Below are positions 26,676 through 36,111 of a stretch of 64,000 nucleotides of DNA, piece after piece; position 1 is the first letter of the stretch; every line of letters starts with the position of its first letter. A program made the translations under genes and the position numbers. Origin of the DNA: Cohnella endophytica (GTDB taxonomy: Bacteria > Bacillota > Bacilli > Paenibacillales > Paenibacillaceae); NCBI RefSeq assembly GCF_003628305.1, contig NZ_RBZM01000007.1, forward strand, positions 248,001-312,000, written 5' to 3'. Below the pieces are notes generated by a model. The model was not told the origin of the DNA. It did not search any database and saw only the letters and a program-made list of their open reading frames with translations.

Positions 26676-27500
26676 CTAATACTTTCGAAACGAGATCGGA
26701 TTTTTACCGAACCAATGCTCCCGGACGAAACGCTGGCATGTTTCGAATACAGCCTCGATTTGTTGAGTCGAAGAGGCAAGCACCCTTACGGTGAATCCGG
26801 GGAGGACTAACGCGGACACGCCGATCCGGCAACAACCGGAGTAGGTGTCGAGCCTATCGCTTACAAGCTCAATGAAATCGGAGGTAGCTTTTTCTCCGAC
26901 GACCAGCATCGAACCGAAATGGGTGTATCCTTCAAGAAGCCCCAATCCCCTCACTTCATGCGCATCGGGCCGCAGTTGGAGATGGTCGAGCACGACCAGT
27001 TCCTCCTCGAAATAGACGATCGTCTTCAACTGCAGTCCGTTGTACCGAAACAAGCTGCCGTCGATAGACCATCCGGGCGTGACGATATCGCTGTAAAGCA
27101 GTGCTGAGCCGCGTTTCATCCGGATGAGGGTATGTTGTCGATACTGCGCGTTCTGATAAGCGATGATGGGATCCGGCATATACTCCAGATAGCTATCCTT
27201 CTCGAGAACGATGGTCGTTTCTTGAAACGCCGGAGAGGCGACCATTTTATAAATTTTGGTGGAGGATTGGGTGGTGAGTAGCATCTGCGCCTGCTCTCCG
27301 ACTTGAATTTCAATCCGGTAGCGGTCCCCGCTGACATAGCCGCCGCCGGGATTCATTAAATAGAAGCAAGGCTGATGGGGATCGCCAAGATAGACGGGCG
27401 GGGAAACCTTTAAGGCTCCTCGGTTATAGACCTCTGCGGCAACCGTTCTCCCTAGTTTCTGCCGAACTGCAAGCTGAAGAAATCCGGTCCAGCCGTCCAT
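26676..27500 (-). CDS. ureD: Urease accessory protein UreD (UreH)
   Basis: Nickel-insertion scaffold of 274 residues. ATG 27500 is chosen because the product then starts with the family pattern WTGFLQLAVRQKLGRTVAAEVYNRGALKVSPPVYL, and because it lies one base after the ureG stop. The longer frame starts inside ureG. Family marks are LMNPGGGYVSGDRYRIEIQVG and LLTTQSSTKIYKM. UreD, UreF and UreG form the complex that carries nickel to UreC. It is the last gene of the operon. Confidence 0.92.
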   Translation of the reverse strand: MDGWTGFLQLAVRQKLGRTVAAEVYNRGALKVSPPVYLGDPHQPCFYLMNPGGGYVSGDRYRIEIQVGEQAQMLLTTQSSTKIYKMVASPAFQETTIVLEKDSYLEYMPDPIIAYQNAQYRQHTLIRMKRGSALLYSDIVTPGWSIDGSLFRYNGLQLKTIVYFEEELVVLDHLQLRPDAHEVRGLGLLEGYTHFGSMLVVGEKATSDFIELVSDRLDTYSGCCRIGVSALVLPGFTVRVLASSTQQIEAVFETCQRFVREHWFGKNPISFRKY

Positions 27501-27501
27501 A

Positions 27502-28113
27502 TTATTGTAAGCCCGACAGCAGGGCATTTTCTTTGATCCAATCCACGATATCCGGCAGACCGACATCGTCCTTTAAATTGGCGAATACAAACGGCTTATT
27601 GCCTCTGAATGTCTTCGTGTCCGACTCCATAACATCGAGGCTGGCACCTACATAGGGCGCGAGATCGATTTTGTTGATGATGAACAAATCGGACTTGATC
27701 ATCCCTTGGCCGCCTTTGCGGGGGATTTTCTCGCCTTGAGCCACGTCGATAATATAGATCGAGAAATCAACGAGCTCCGGGCTGAATGTTGCCGCTAAAT
27801 TATCTCCGCCGCTCTCCACGAAAATCATTTCGACATCGGGATGCCTGCTCGTCAATTCCGCGATCGCGGCAAAATTCATCGAAGCATCCTCTCGAATCGC
27901 CGTATGCGGGCACCCGCCGGTTTCTACCCCGATAATGCGGTCCGAGGCAAGAATTCCGTTTTTGATGAGAAAATTAGCATCTTCTTTCGTATAAATGTCA
28001 TTTGTAATGACAGCCATGCTGAGATCCTCGTGCATATGACGGGTTAACTTCTCGACGAGCATCGTTTTTCCGGCCCCGACAGGTCCACCGACGCCTATAC
28101 GAATGGGTTGCAT
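27502..28113 (-). CDS. ureG: Urease accessory GTPase UreG
   Basis: GTPase of 203 residues that powers nickel delivery to urease. P-loop GGPVGAGKT at about 9-17, the metal-binding CPH motif in [17 protein letters not shown], the [18 protein letters not shown] segment and the NKIDLAP nucleotide-specificity motif. Downstream of ureF with a 23-bp gap and directly followed by ureD. Confidence 0.97.
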   Translation of the reverse strand: MQPIRIGVGGPVGAGKTMLVEKLTRHMHEDLSMAVITNDIYTKEDANFLIKNGILASDRIIGVETGGCPHTAIREDASMNFAAIAELTSRHPDVEMIFVESGGDNLAATFSPELVDFSIYIIDVAQGEKIPRKGGQGMIKSDLFIINKIDLAPYVGASLDVMESDTKTFRGNKPFVFANLKDDVGLPDIVDWIKENALLSGLQ

Positions 28114-28136
28114 TGTTATCTCTCCCTACTCTTTTT

Positions 28137-28823
28137 CTAGGACATAAACAGCCGGACATGCAGTCGCTCATGCTTCATCTGGGACAGTTCGATGCCAGGC
28201 GGCGTGACCCCGAATTCATCTTCATCTAGCTGTTCAATCTTCTCTGTTGCCCGTATCAAATGAGGTTGCAGCTCTTGAAAGAGCCGTTGTCCTTCCGTCT
28301 GACCGAGCGGGATTCCCCGCACCCCATTCTGGATCAAGCTTGCCGTACAAGAATAGAGGTAGGAAAGGATCGCGGTAGGCTTCGGAACACCCAGGTGATG
28401 CGCGATGATGGCAAACACGATCGCCGGATGTCCATAAGCAATCTTCGACTTCACATGTTCATGGTAAACCGCAAGCGCTGGAATAGAATAAAGCTCCATC
28501 CCCAGTTGCGCCATTCGCTGACCCATTCGGATGCCGCCTTCCCGGCTCTCGCGGGCCATGCTCTGCACCGTGATCATGCGGTCCAGAATCCAAAGGGGCT
28601 CCCATTGCTCTCTGCTCAAGGCTTCATAAGCCAGCCGAAGGGCCAGTCCGTCACTATGGACCAACTGCTCCCGGACATAGACTTCTAGCCACTGGGCGAA
28701 TGTCATCTTGCTTGAGACTTGTTCATTCTGGATATAAGTCTCCAACCCGAAAGAATGGCTGAAAGCTCCCGTAGGCAGATTGGAATCGCATAGCTGTAGT
28801 AGCGACAACAAATAGCTATCCAT
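28137..28823 (-). CDS. ureF: Urease accessory protein UreF
   Basis: All-helical accessory protein of 228 residues. The family start [26 protein letters not shown] is clear, and [16 protein letters not shown] plus [15 protein letters not shown] follow. It links UreD and UreG in the nickel-loading complex. It overlaps ureE by 8 bases. Confidence 0.96.
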   Translation of the reverse strand: MDSYLLSLLQLCDSNLPTGAFSHSFGLETYIQNEQVSSKMTFAQWLEVYVREQLVHSDGLALRLAYEALSREQWEPLWILDRMITVQSMARESREGGIRMGQRMAQLGMELYSIPALAVYHEHVKSKIAYGHPAIVFAIIAHHLGVPKPTAILSYLYSCTASLIQNGVRGIPLGQTEGQRLFQELQPHLIRATEKIEQLDEDEFGVTPPGIELSQMKHERLHVRLFMS

Positions 28824-29271
28824 GACTATGGCCGATATGCCGGAAAGGCTGACTCACTTTTATGTTCTCGCGAAGATAAGGGATGTTCGCTTGCGCGAGC
28901 ATATCTTCGATCAAGTAATCATACTGGATCAGCATGCGATCGTCTTCGAATTGCGCCGGCAAATGACGATTGCCCAGCTTATGCGCGATGTCTCCCATTT
29001 CGCGCATACTCCGCGGCCGGATAACCAGAATATCCTCCGGGAGCACTTCTACCACGATCATATTATGGTCGTCCATATAAAGCACATCCCCATGACTCAG
29101 GTCCATCGGTTGACGCAAGGAAATGCCTAATTCTCGCCCGTGGTCCGTAACGACACGCTGAATCCGTTTGACCAAGTCGTCGCTTGGTAAATAGACTCTC
29201 TCTAAATGGCGGTTTCCTGCGCCTTCCGGGCTTATCCGCTCAAGGCGGGTAATGATTTGCTCGATAATCAT
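28816..29271 (-). CDS. ureE: Urease accessory nickel chaperone UreE
   Basis: Metallochaperone of 151 residues. ATG 29271 ([13 protein letters not shown]) has AAGGGGGATT upstream and gives the usual length; the longer frame overlaps ureC. The C-terminus is HIGHSHG, a short histidine tail that could bind nickel. It lacks the long His-rich tail seen in some relatives. Confidence 0.93.
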   Translation of the reverse strand: MIIEQIITRLERISPEGAGNRHLERVYLPSDDLVKRIQRVVTDHGRELGISLRQPMDLSHGDVLYMDDHNMIVVEVLPEDILVIRPRSMREMGDIAHKLGNRHLPAQFEDDRMLIQYDYLIEDMLAQANIPYLRENIKVSQPFRHIGHSHG

Positions 29272-29288
29272 GAGGGAATCCCCCTTTC

Positions 29289-31001
29289 TCAGAATAGAAA
29301 ATACCGCTGAGCCATCGGCACCACGTCGGCAGGCTCGCAAGTGATCAACTCCCCGTTCACCTTCACCTCGAACGTCTGCGGATCCACGGAAATTTCCGGC
29401 GTCTCTCCGTTATGCTTCATATCTTGTTTCTTCAAATTACGAATGCCCCGAACGGGCAGTATTTGCTTCTGCAGCCCCAATTGTTCGTGTAATCCGAGAT
29501 CATACGCCGCTTGGGACAAGAACGTGATCGAAGTGCTGTGCAACGCTTTCCCGAACGAACCGAACATCGGACGGAACAAGATAGGCTGCGGCGTCGGGAT
29601 TGCCGCGTTGGCATCGCCCATCACCGAATGGGCGATCATTCCGCTCTTGATGATCATTTCGGGCTTCACGCCGAAAAAAGCCGGATGCCACGTGACGAGA
29701 TCAGCTACCTTTCCTACTTCGATCGACCCGACATACTCGGAAATTCCATGGGCAATGGCCGGGTTAATCGTATATTTCGCAATATATCGTTTGACGCGAT
29801 TATTATCCCCGACGCCTTCGTCGCCTTCTAATTTCCCGCGTTGCTTCTTCATCTTATCCGCCGTCTGCCACGTTCGGATAATCACTTCGCCGATTCGGCC
29901 CATCGCTTGCGAATCCGAGCTCATAATGCTGATTACGCCAAGATCATGTAGAATATCTTCCGCAGCGATCGTTTCGCGGCGAATGCGCGAATCGGCAAAT
30001 GCGATATCTTCCGGCACTTTGGGGCTTAGATGATGGCAAACCATTAACATATCGAGATGCTCGTCGATCGTATTCACGGTAAAGGGCTTGGTCGGATTCG
30101 TGGAGGCAGGCAGGACATTGGGATAACTCGCCATCTTGATAATGTCCGGAGCATGTCCTCCGCCTGCTCCTTCCGTATGGAAGGTGTGAATGACGCGGCC
30201 GTTAATAGCCTCGATCGTATCTTCGACAAACCCGAACTCGTTTAACGTATCCGTGTGAATAGCGACTTGTACATCGTACTTGTCGGCAACGCGTAACGCA
30301 TGATCTATCGCCGAGGCGGTTGCTCCCCAATCTTCGTGGATTTTTAAGCCGATGGCACCGGCACGGACTTGCTCGGCAAGCGGTTCTTCCGCCGATCCAT
30401 TCCCCTTGCCTAGGAAGCCGAAATTCATCGGCAGCCCTTCCGCCGCTTCCAGCATACGATGCATATTCCATATGCCCGGCGTACACGTGGTAGCCTTGGA
30501 TCCTTCCGATGGACCGGTGCCCCCGCCGATCATGGTCGTCAGCCCGGCGGAGATCGCCGTCTCCACTTGGAAAGGATTAATGACATGAACATGGGTATCG
30601 ATCCCGCCCGCCGTCACGATAAGCCCTTCGGCGGAGATGACTTCGGTCCCCGCACCGATAATCAGATCGACGCCATCCATCAGCAGCGGATTTCCGCTCT
30701 TTCCAATACCGGATATTTTGCCATCCAGAATCCCGATATCCGCTTTATAGATTCCGGTATAATCCACGATGATCGCATTCGTAATCACGACATCCAGCGC
30801 TCCATCGGCACGAGTCGCCAACGGATGCTGCCCCATGCCATCCCGAATCGATTTCCCGCCGCCGAATTTACATTCGTCCCCATACCGCATATGGTCCTTC
30901 TCGATTTGAATGAACAATTCGCTATCCGCCAGTCGAATGGCATCGCCGGTCGTTGGTCCGAATAAATCCGCGTATTGCTGCCTAGATAGGCGCAGGCTCA
31001 T
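29289..31001 (-). CDS. ureC: Urease alpha subunit
   Basis: Catalytic subunit of 570 residues that hydrolyses urea to ammonia and carbamate at a di-nickel centre. Visible active-site elements are GIDTHVHVI (metal histidines), GLKIHEDWG with the lysine that becomes carbamylated (about 218), the [15 protein letters not shown] metal-ligand region, and [13 protein letters not shown] on the active-site flap. It overlaps ureB by 4 bases. Confidence 0.98.
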   Translation of the reverse strand: MSLRLSRQQYADLFGPTTGDAIRLADSELFIQIEKDHMRYGDECKFGGGKSIRDGMGQHPLATRADGALDVVITNAIIVDYTGIYKADIGILDGKISGIGKSGNPLLMDGVDLIIGAGTEVISAEGLIVTAGGIDTHVHVINPFQVETAISAGLTTMIGGGTGPSEGSKATTCTPGIWNMHRMLEAAEGLPMNFGFLGKGNGSAEEPLAEQVRAGAIGLKIHEDWGATASAIDHALRVADKYDVQVAIHTDTLNEFGFVEDTIEAINGRVIHTFHTEGAGGGHAPDIIKMASYPNVLPASTNPTKPFTVNTIDEHLDMLMVCHHLSPKVPEDIAFADSRIRRETIAAEDILHDLGVISIMSSDSQAMGRIGEVIIRTWQTADKMKKQRGKLEGDEGVGDNNRVKRYIAKYTINPAIAHGISEYVGSIEVGKVADLVTWHPAFFGVKPEMIIKSGMIAHSVMGDANAAIPTPQPILFRPMFGSFGKALHSTSITFLSQAAYDLGLHEQLGLQKQILPVRGIRNLKKQDMKHNGETPEISVDPQTFEVKVNGELITCEPADVVPMAQRYFLF

Positions 31002-31324
31002 TTCGCTCCCCCCTTATCCAATGCTCCCTCTGTCTTGTTATTAAGTCCATATACCCGGCGCTCGCCCGAGAAAGGCACTAACTCTACATCCTTGGCATCG
31101 CCGGGTTCGAATCGGACAGACGCCCCGGAGGGGATGTTAAGATGCCATCCGAACGCCTTTTCTCTAATAAATTGGAGCGCGCGATTGACTTCATAGAAAT
31201 GAAAGTGCGATCCCACCTGAATCGGGCGATCGCCTGTATTGACGACGTTAATCGCTTGCGTCGCCTTGCCATCGTTACACAGGATATCGCCTTCGCTCAA
31301 AATGTACTCTCCTGGTATCATCAC
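30998..31324 (-). CDS. ureB: Urease beta subunit
   Basis: Structural subunit of 108 residues. Family marks are [37 protein letters not shown] and [15 protein letters not shown]. It stops inside the ureC start (4-base overlap), so the two are coupled. Confidence 0.97.
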   Translation of the reverse strand: MMIPGEYILSEGDILCNDGKATQAINVVNTGDRPIQVGSHFHFYEVNRALQFIREKAFGWHLNIPSGASVRFEPGDAKDVELVPFSGERRVYGLNNKTEGALDKGGAK

Positions 31325-31348
31325 TTATCTCCTTTGGATCTCGGTATG

Positions 31349-31651
31349 TTAACAGACAGGATAGTGAACCGTAACCAGCTTCGTACCGTCGGGGAACGTG
31401 GCTTCGACTTGAATGTCGTGAATCATGTCGGGCACCCCTTGCATGACATCCTCGCTGGACAATATTTCCCGACCCCGTTTCATTAAATCCGCCACGGTTT
31501 GCCCGTCCCTGGCGCCTTCCATGATCTCATAGGTAATCAATGCCACGGCTTCTGGATAATTCAGCTTCAAGCCGCGATCCTTCCGTCGTCTCGCAAGATC
31601 GGCGGCCATGACAATCATCAGCTTCTCCTGTTCTCGAGCAGAAAGCTTCAT
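31349..31651 (-). CDS. ureA: Urease gamma subunit
   Basis: Structural subunit of 100 residues, normal length. Family marks are [42 protein letters not shown] and [18 protein letters not shown]. First of the three structural genes, 24 bp after the urea channel gene. Confidence 0.97.
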   Translation of the reverse strand: MKLSAREQEKLMIVMAADLARRRKDRGLKLNYPEAVALITYEIMEGARDGQTVADLMKRGREILSSEDVMQGVPDMIHDIQVEATFPDGTKLVTVHYPVC

Positions 31652-31675
31652 TTCATTCGTTCCTCCTTTTCCTCA

Positions 31676-32629
31676 CTAAATCTTCGATAGAGTTTTTCTT
31701 GCGGCAATAAACATCCATGTCACGAGTACGAACGGCATTGTCAGAATGGGCATTCCATAGGGGGCGAGCCATACTCCCAGTCCTGCCGTGATTGGCACTG
31801 TAACCATCGCGGCGATGATCGCCATGAACCAAGCAATCCCCTTGGCGGTGCGGAACACGACTGCGACCGCCATATTTGTCAGTACGGCATTGAACCCATA
31901 GAGGCCGGGATTCAGCATCTCCTCTTCCGCCCCTAATCCGTAAGCCGTAATCAAGGCGGTAATCGTTCCTAAAATCGCGCAAAGCCCAAGCTTCCAGCCC
32001 GCCCAGAATACCGCGATTAGAATGAGGATACTGACAGGCAATCGATGTTGGAAATATACTTGTCCAATCCCGTTCACCATACCGCCGAACCAATCAACGG
32101 CACCTCCTGAAATAAATCTCCAGTGGGTAAGATCTTGAGGTACCAGCTCCGGACTTAAAACCACTCTCTCAAGAAAGAATGTCGAAAGCAGCAAGAACCA
32201 AGTAAAGAGGATATAAGGTAAGGTGAGCACGGGTAGATCGATATTTCTCATCATATGCATTGCCGCAGCCGTAACCAGAGCGGTAATAGCCGCCCCAGCC
32301 AAGGCAATTACCCATCTGAAGTTTCCGCTGAGGAATAGCGATAGCGCTAAGCCTGTTAATACGGAGTTATACCCGAATAGACCCCGATAGGCGGCGGTTC
32401 GATCTTTCCCGCCCGCAATGCCTATCCAAGTCCCGATCATGGCCGAGAGTAACGTAATGATCCCTAAACTAAGATTGCCGATCGTGATCGCCGCCAGGAT
32501 AATAAGTCCCGATATCGAATTCTCGATCAAGATGACTTGAGAAATCCCTTTTAGAGAGGCAGCCAAGAATGAATGAGCGACTGTTTGGGTTTTATGTGTT
32601 CGAAGCAGAATGAGGGAGCCTCTTTCCAT
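31676..32629 (-). CDS. Urea channel/transporter (UT family)
   Basis: Membrane protein of 317 residues with about ten predicted helices in two repeats, each with the UT pattern (LFGYNSVLTGLALSLF and LYGFNAVLTNMAVAVV; also LPYILFTWF and MPFVLVTWM). It lets urea into the cell for the urease encoded next. ATG 32629 is the only ATG that keeps the first helix, but no good ribosome site precedes it. It is the first gene of the operon. A MITE-like element ends 112 bp upstream. Confidence 0.9.
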   Translation of the reverse strand: MERGSLILLRTHKTQTVAHSFLAASLKGISQVILIENSISGLIILAAITIGNLSLGIITLLSAMIGTWIGIAGGKDRTAAYRGLFGYNSVLTGLALSLFLSGNFRWVIALAGAAITALVTAAAMHMMRNIDLPVLTLPYILFTWFLLLSTFFLERVVLSPELVPQDLTHWRFISGGAVDWFGGMVNGIGQVYFQHRLPVSILILIAVFWAGWKLGLCAILGTITALITAYGLGAEEEMLNPGLYGFNAVLTNMAVAVVFRTAKGIAWFMAIIAAMVTVPITAGLGVWLAPYGMPILTMPFVLVTWMFIAARKTLSKI

Positions 32630-32741
32630 TTATTAGGTCATAACCAGTAATGTGTCCCCTGCTGCTTTTTTTATTCACGGTTTACTAACTTTAAGCTTCT
32701 GTAACGCGCAAGACTTTCTTATAGATCGATTATGATTTTAT

Positions 32742-33135
32742 TGGGGATGTATCTCCTTCCGGTTGCTGTCGGAATCGTGAAATCTGAAATGGTAAACTCG
32801 TAACAAGGAGATTTCACGATTCCAAAGGCAAACGCTGTCGCTCCTACAGGAGATACTTCCCCTTTTTTTTCATCGATTGAGTTAAGAAAAAGCCCCAATA
32901 AACGCAAAAGAAATCGCTCTTTGGTAAAATGGAGGTACCACCCAACCATCCCCAAAGGAGCGATTTTGAGAAAGCCATAAGCAAAATCCGCCAAGCAAGC
33001 CGTGCTATTGACCAAAAACCAAAATTGGTGGTACAGGAATAATTGCCCTGTACCACCAATTTTGGTTTAACCATGATTTCTGCTAAGTGTGCGGAATTTC
33101 ATCTGTAACGTGACTATATTTTTGAGACAGCCCCA
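32742..33135. mobile_element. MITE-like element, 394 bp, with TIRs and a 7-bp target duplication
   Basis: This fills the only gene-free stretch over 300 bases (32630-33189). The left end TGGGGATGTATCTC and the inverse of the right end TGGGGCTGTCTCAA match at 11 of 14 positions. Both ends are flanked by the direct repeat ATTTTAT (32735-32741 and 33136-33142). Inside are three hairpins: 15-bp arms at 32771-32785/32809-32823, an imperfect pair at 32911-32924/32952-32966, and 22-bp perfect arms at 33016-33037/33047-33068. It has no credible transposase gene; two short minus-strand open frames read through the palindromes and have no start signals. The ends resemble those of an IS family, so a passive element moved by a full IS elsewhere is likely. 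Confidence 0.7.
33016..33068. repeat. Perfect 22-bp inverted repeat inside the MITE-like element
   Basis: Arms 33016-33037 and 33047-33068 are exact inverses with a 9-base loop. Transcribed, it would form a very stable hairpin. Confidence 0.9.
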
Positions 33136-33189
33136 ATTTTATCGTTACTTTTTCGCTTGAAGCAAATATATAATAAGGGTTATCGCTAT

Positions 33190-33510
33190 CTAAGACTCGG
33201 GATTAATCCATTGTTTCGCCCATGTGCCGATGCCTTCCAATAGCGGCGAAAGCGCATTTCCTTTTTCCGTTAAAGAATATTCGATCCGCACGGGCACTTC
33301 CGGATACACGTCGCGTCTGATCAGACCTTCGGCTTCCAGTTCTCTAAGCCGTTCGGATAATACTTTGCCGCTTAGGTTCGGTAAAAACGATTCAATCGCA
33401 TTGAATCGTTGGGGTCCTGGGAGAAGAGAATATATGATCAAAGCCGTCCATCGTTTGCTTAGAATGTCCATAGCTTTCTCGAAACGCGGGCACAACTGTG
33501 ATTGGTTCAA
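33190..33510 (-). CDS. HxlR-family transcriptional regulator
   Basis: Winged-helix regulator of 106 residues. TTG 33510 is chosen because AAGAAGGTGAT lies six bases before it and the product then starts like the family (MNQSQLCPRFEKAMDILSKRWTALII). The conserved N-terminal cysteine in LCPRF matches redox-sensing members such as YodB. Other marks are RFNAIESFLPNLSGKVLSERLRELEAEGL and the wing VRIEYSLTEKG. The longer open frame from 33558 lacks a ribosome site. No obvious target gene is divergent from it. Confidence 0.88.
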   Translation of the reverse strand: MNQSQLCPRFEKAMDILSKRWTALIIYSLLPGPQRFNAIESFLPNLSGKVLSERLRELEAEGLIRRDVYPEVPVRIEYSLTEKGNALSPLLEGIGTWAKQWINPES

Positions 33511-33583
33511 CTGTATCACCTTCTTTAGAAACAAGTATACCACCATTGATAACGACAAATAAACAAGCGAGCGGTTTTGTCTT

Positions 33584-34207
33584 CTATGCGCCGTCGGGTT
33601 TCAGCGTGAATCCCTCCATAATCCGATCCCATGCCGGGTTGGATCCTCTCCAATCCGCTCCTTTATACACGTGGACGGAACAAATCGAAGGAAGTCCCCA
33701 ATCCTCGTGTATCACCTCGTGGTAGCCGTCTATGTTGTTAACGATCAGAAGCCGAAATTTGCAAGGTAGGGTCGTTTTCAATGCCGCATAAAGCTGTTGG
33801 GCCTCGCTCTTGGACGTATCGGTTCTAACGAAACAGAGGGGGCCGTTTTTGGCGGCCGCCAAAAATGCTTTCGCGCGACGATCCATCTTTTGTTTGAAGT
33901 CGGGATATACATCCGTCCATCGGTAGATTATAGGAAAATCGTGATAAGAATAAAGATTATAGTTATTATCTCGGACTACGTAGTGATCGGCATTCGTACC
34001 GAGAAGCTGGAGACGATCAAATTCCATAAAGTCATAAAAACGATTCTGGATTAGACGCGACACATCCGTAACCGTACGCGAGATAAACCAATCCAAGGGA
34101 CCGGAGAATTTCCTCAATTGAAGCCTTTGCAACTGATAGGCGGTTTGACAAGTTGCACCCAAGCTAATATAAGCCCCGTAGGCACCTATACCGTCATTCC
34201 ATTTCAT
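33584..34207 (-). CDS. DUF1796-like putative papain-like cysteine peptidase
   Basis: Protein of 207 residues. ATG 34207 is chosen because AAGGAGCGAACCGG precedes it. The start ISLGATCQTAYQLQRLQLRKFSGPLDWF matches the DUF1796 pattern (SLG-x-C, then P-D-W), where the cysteine is the proposed nucleophile. A histidine is in YSYHDFP. Its function and substrate are unknown; the peptidase label is a fold prediction for the family. The gene follows no clear partner, and the HxlR-type gene lies 73 bp downstream. Confidence 0.7.
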   Translation of the reverse strand: MKWNDGIGAYGAYISLGATCQTAYQLQRLQLRKFSGPLDWFISRTVTDVSRLIQNRFYDFMEFDRLQLLGTNADHYVVRDNNYNLYSYHDFPIIYRWTDVYPDFKQKMDRRAKAFLAAAKNGPLCFVRTDTSKSEAQQLYAALKTTLPCKFRLLIVNNIDGYHEVIHEDWGLPSICSVHVYKGADWRGSNPAWDRIMEGFTLKPDGA

Positions 34208-34354
34208 CCGGTTCGCTCCTTGTCGTTTGGTTAATAAAGAGGCGATATTTTGATCAGTATATAAAGGTCCGTTTAGGCATGTCACGGGCATACACCCGCT
34301 TCGCGGAAAAAGGGGATCTTATTTTTCGCGGATGAACTCGGCGATGATAAATGC

Positions 34355-34360
34355 TATAAT
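34355..34360 (+). promoter_or_regulatory. Extended -10 box before the GH13 gene
   Basis: TATAAT preceded by TG one base upstream (ATGCTATAAT), about 80 bp before the GH13 start codon; the -35 region is weak. Confidence 0.5.
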
Positions 34361-34438
34361 TGCTTACTTAAAGCGATCTAGCAACTCCTATAAACAAACG
34401 AAGAAAGAACTCATCATGGGTCAAAAAGGAGTACCGAC

Positions 34439-36058
34439 ATGAATAAAACTTGGTGGAAAGAAGCGGTCGTGTATCAAGTCTATTGGCGGAGCTTCTACGA
34501 TACGAACGGAGACGGATACGGGGATTTGCAAGGCGTTATCGACAAGCTGGATTACATTCGCAGCTTAGGAGTCGATGTCATATGGCTGAATCCGTGTTAC
34601 GGGTCGCCGGATGTCGACAACGGATACGACATCTCCGATTATCGTTCGGTGATGGCCAAGGCGGGCACGATGGCGACCTTCGAACGCCTCCTTGAGGAAG
34701 TCCATGCCCGCGGTCTGAAGCTCATTATGGATCTGGTCGTTAACCATACCTCCGATCAGCATCCTTGGTTCGTGGAGTCCCGTTCTTCCAAGGATAATCC
34801 GAAGAGGGATTATTACATCTGGCGTAAGGAAAAGAACAATTGGCGCTCCTACTTCACTCCTTCTACTTGGGAGTGGGACGAGAAGACGGGAGAGCACTAT
34901 TTCCATTCCTTCGCGACGGAGCAGCCGGACTTGAATTGGAGTAATCCGCAGGTTCGGGAAGAGATCTATGACATGATGCGCTTCTGGCTCGATAAGGGCA
35001 TAGACGGCTTCCGTATGGACGTCATCAATCTTCTCGCGAAGCAAGAGGGCTTCCCGGACGCGGACAATCCGGATGTGATTTCCTACTTGGGCAATAATCC
35101 GGGCATACATGAATACCTTCAAGAAATGAACGACAAGGTGCTGAGGCATTACGATATCTTTACGGTAGGAGAGATTCCATTCGTCTCGCCGGAAGATGGG
35201 GTGCTCTACGCAGGCGAGCATCGCAACGAGTTGAACACTTTGTTTCATTTCGAAGTGTGCGATTATATGGCCCACTGGGATATGTCCCGTTTTAAGGAAA
35301 TCCAGAAGCGTTGGTACGATGGAATGTGGGGCAAAGGGTGGAACTCGCAGTTCTTGAACAATCATGACCACACCCGTCTCGTGACGCGATTCGGCAACGA
35401 TTCCGCTTACCGCGTGGAATCCGCCAAGTGCTTTGCCACTCTGCTGCACACCCTTCCCGGAATGCCGTACGTGTACCAAGGGGAAGAGATCGGCATGACA
35501 GGCGTAAGATTCGGCAACATCGACGATTACAATGACATCGCCATGAAAAATAAATATAAAGAAGAAGTGGCCAAAGGAAGAGATCCGCAGGAAGTGTTCG
35601 AAAGCTTGCTCCATCTGTCCAGGGACAACTCGAGAACGCCGATGCAGTGGGACGATTCGGACAATGCCGGATTTAGCCAAGGTCATCCGTGGATCAAGTT
35701 GAATCCGAATTATCCGGACATCAACGTGAAGCAAGCCCTGGCCGATCCGGATTCCGTGTTGTACTACTACCGGAATCTCATCCGTCTGCGCAAAGAGCAT
35801 GACGTGATGGTATACGGTAGCTTCGAACCGATCCTAGAGGATCACCCGCAGATTTATGCTTATTACCGTAAGCTGGAGAACGAACATTGGCTCGTGCTGC
35901 TTAACATTTCGGAGCAAGAGACGCTTTGTCCGTTGCCGGAAAAAGCGATTTCCGAGCTAGGCGAGGTTATGATCCGCAATTATCCGGAACCTGCCGGGGA
36001 AACGGATCCAATGTTGCTGAGACCCTATGAAGCTAGGATCTATCGCGTAGGAATATAA
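34439..36058 (+). CDS. GH13 alpha-glucosidase / oligo-1,6-glucosidase
   Basis: Cytoplasmic enzyme of 539 residues that releases glucose from the ends of short alpha-glucans. The (beta/alpha)8 barrel has the family regions DLVVNHTSDQHPWF, GFRMDVIN with nucleophile D194, VGEIPF with acid/base E245 and NNHDHTR with transition-state D310. The C-terminal beta domain ends with PYEARIYRVGI. AAAAGGAGTACC precedes ATG 34439. It is a single gene with its own terminator. Confidence 0.95.
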   Translation: MNKTWWKEAVVYQVYWRSFYDTNGDGYGDLQGVIDKLDYIRSLGVDVIWLNPCYGSPDVDNGYDISDYRSVMAKAGTMATFERLLEEVHARGLKLIMDLVVNHTSDQHPWFVESRSSKDNPKRDYYIWRKEKNNWRSYFTPSTWEWDEKTGEHYFHSFATEQPDLNWSNPQVREEIYDMMRFWLDKGIDGFRMDVINLLAKQEGFPDADNPDVISYLGNNPGIHEYLQEMNDKVLRHYDIFTVGEIPFVSPEDGVLYAGEHRNELNTLFHFEVCDYMAHWDMSRFKEIQKRWYDGMWGKGWNSQFLNNHDHTRLVTRFGNDSAYRVESAKCFATLLHTLPGMPYVYQGEEIGMTGVRFGNIDDYNDIAMKNKYKEEVAKGRDPQEVFESLLHLSRDNSRTPMQWDDSDNAGFSQGHPWIKLNPNYPDINVKQALADPDSVLYYYRNLIRLRKEHDVMVYGSFEPILEDHPQIYAYYRKLENEHWLVLLNISEQETLCPLPEKAISELGEVMIRNYPEPAGETDPMLLRPYEARIYRVGI

Positions 36059-36069
36059 GTTCATTAGAA

Positions 36070-36095
36070 AGGGCACCCGGGAGGGTGCCCTTTTG
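36070..36095 (+). terminator. Terminator after the GH13 gene
   Basis: Perfect 10-bp stem AAGGGCACCC/GGGTGCCCTT with GGGA loop followed by Ts; it also lies at the end of the converging kinase gene. Confidence 0.88.
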
Positions 36096-36111
36096 CGTTG
36101 CTTATATAAAG

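Noticed and set aside
32719..33074. Two overlapping minus-strand open frames of 98 and 76 codons inside the MITE-like element
   Set aside because: They read through the hairpin arms, have no ribosome sites and do not resemble a transposase.
34565..35800. Long minus-strand open frame (411 codons) opposite the GH13 gene
   Set aside because: It is a shadow of the alpha-glucosidase frame; no ribosome site, and its product shows no domain.
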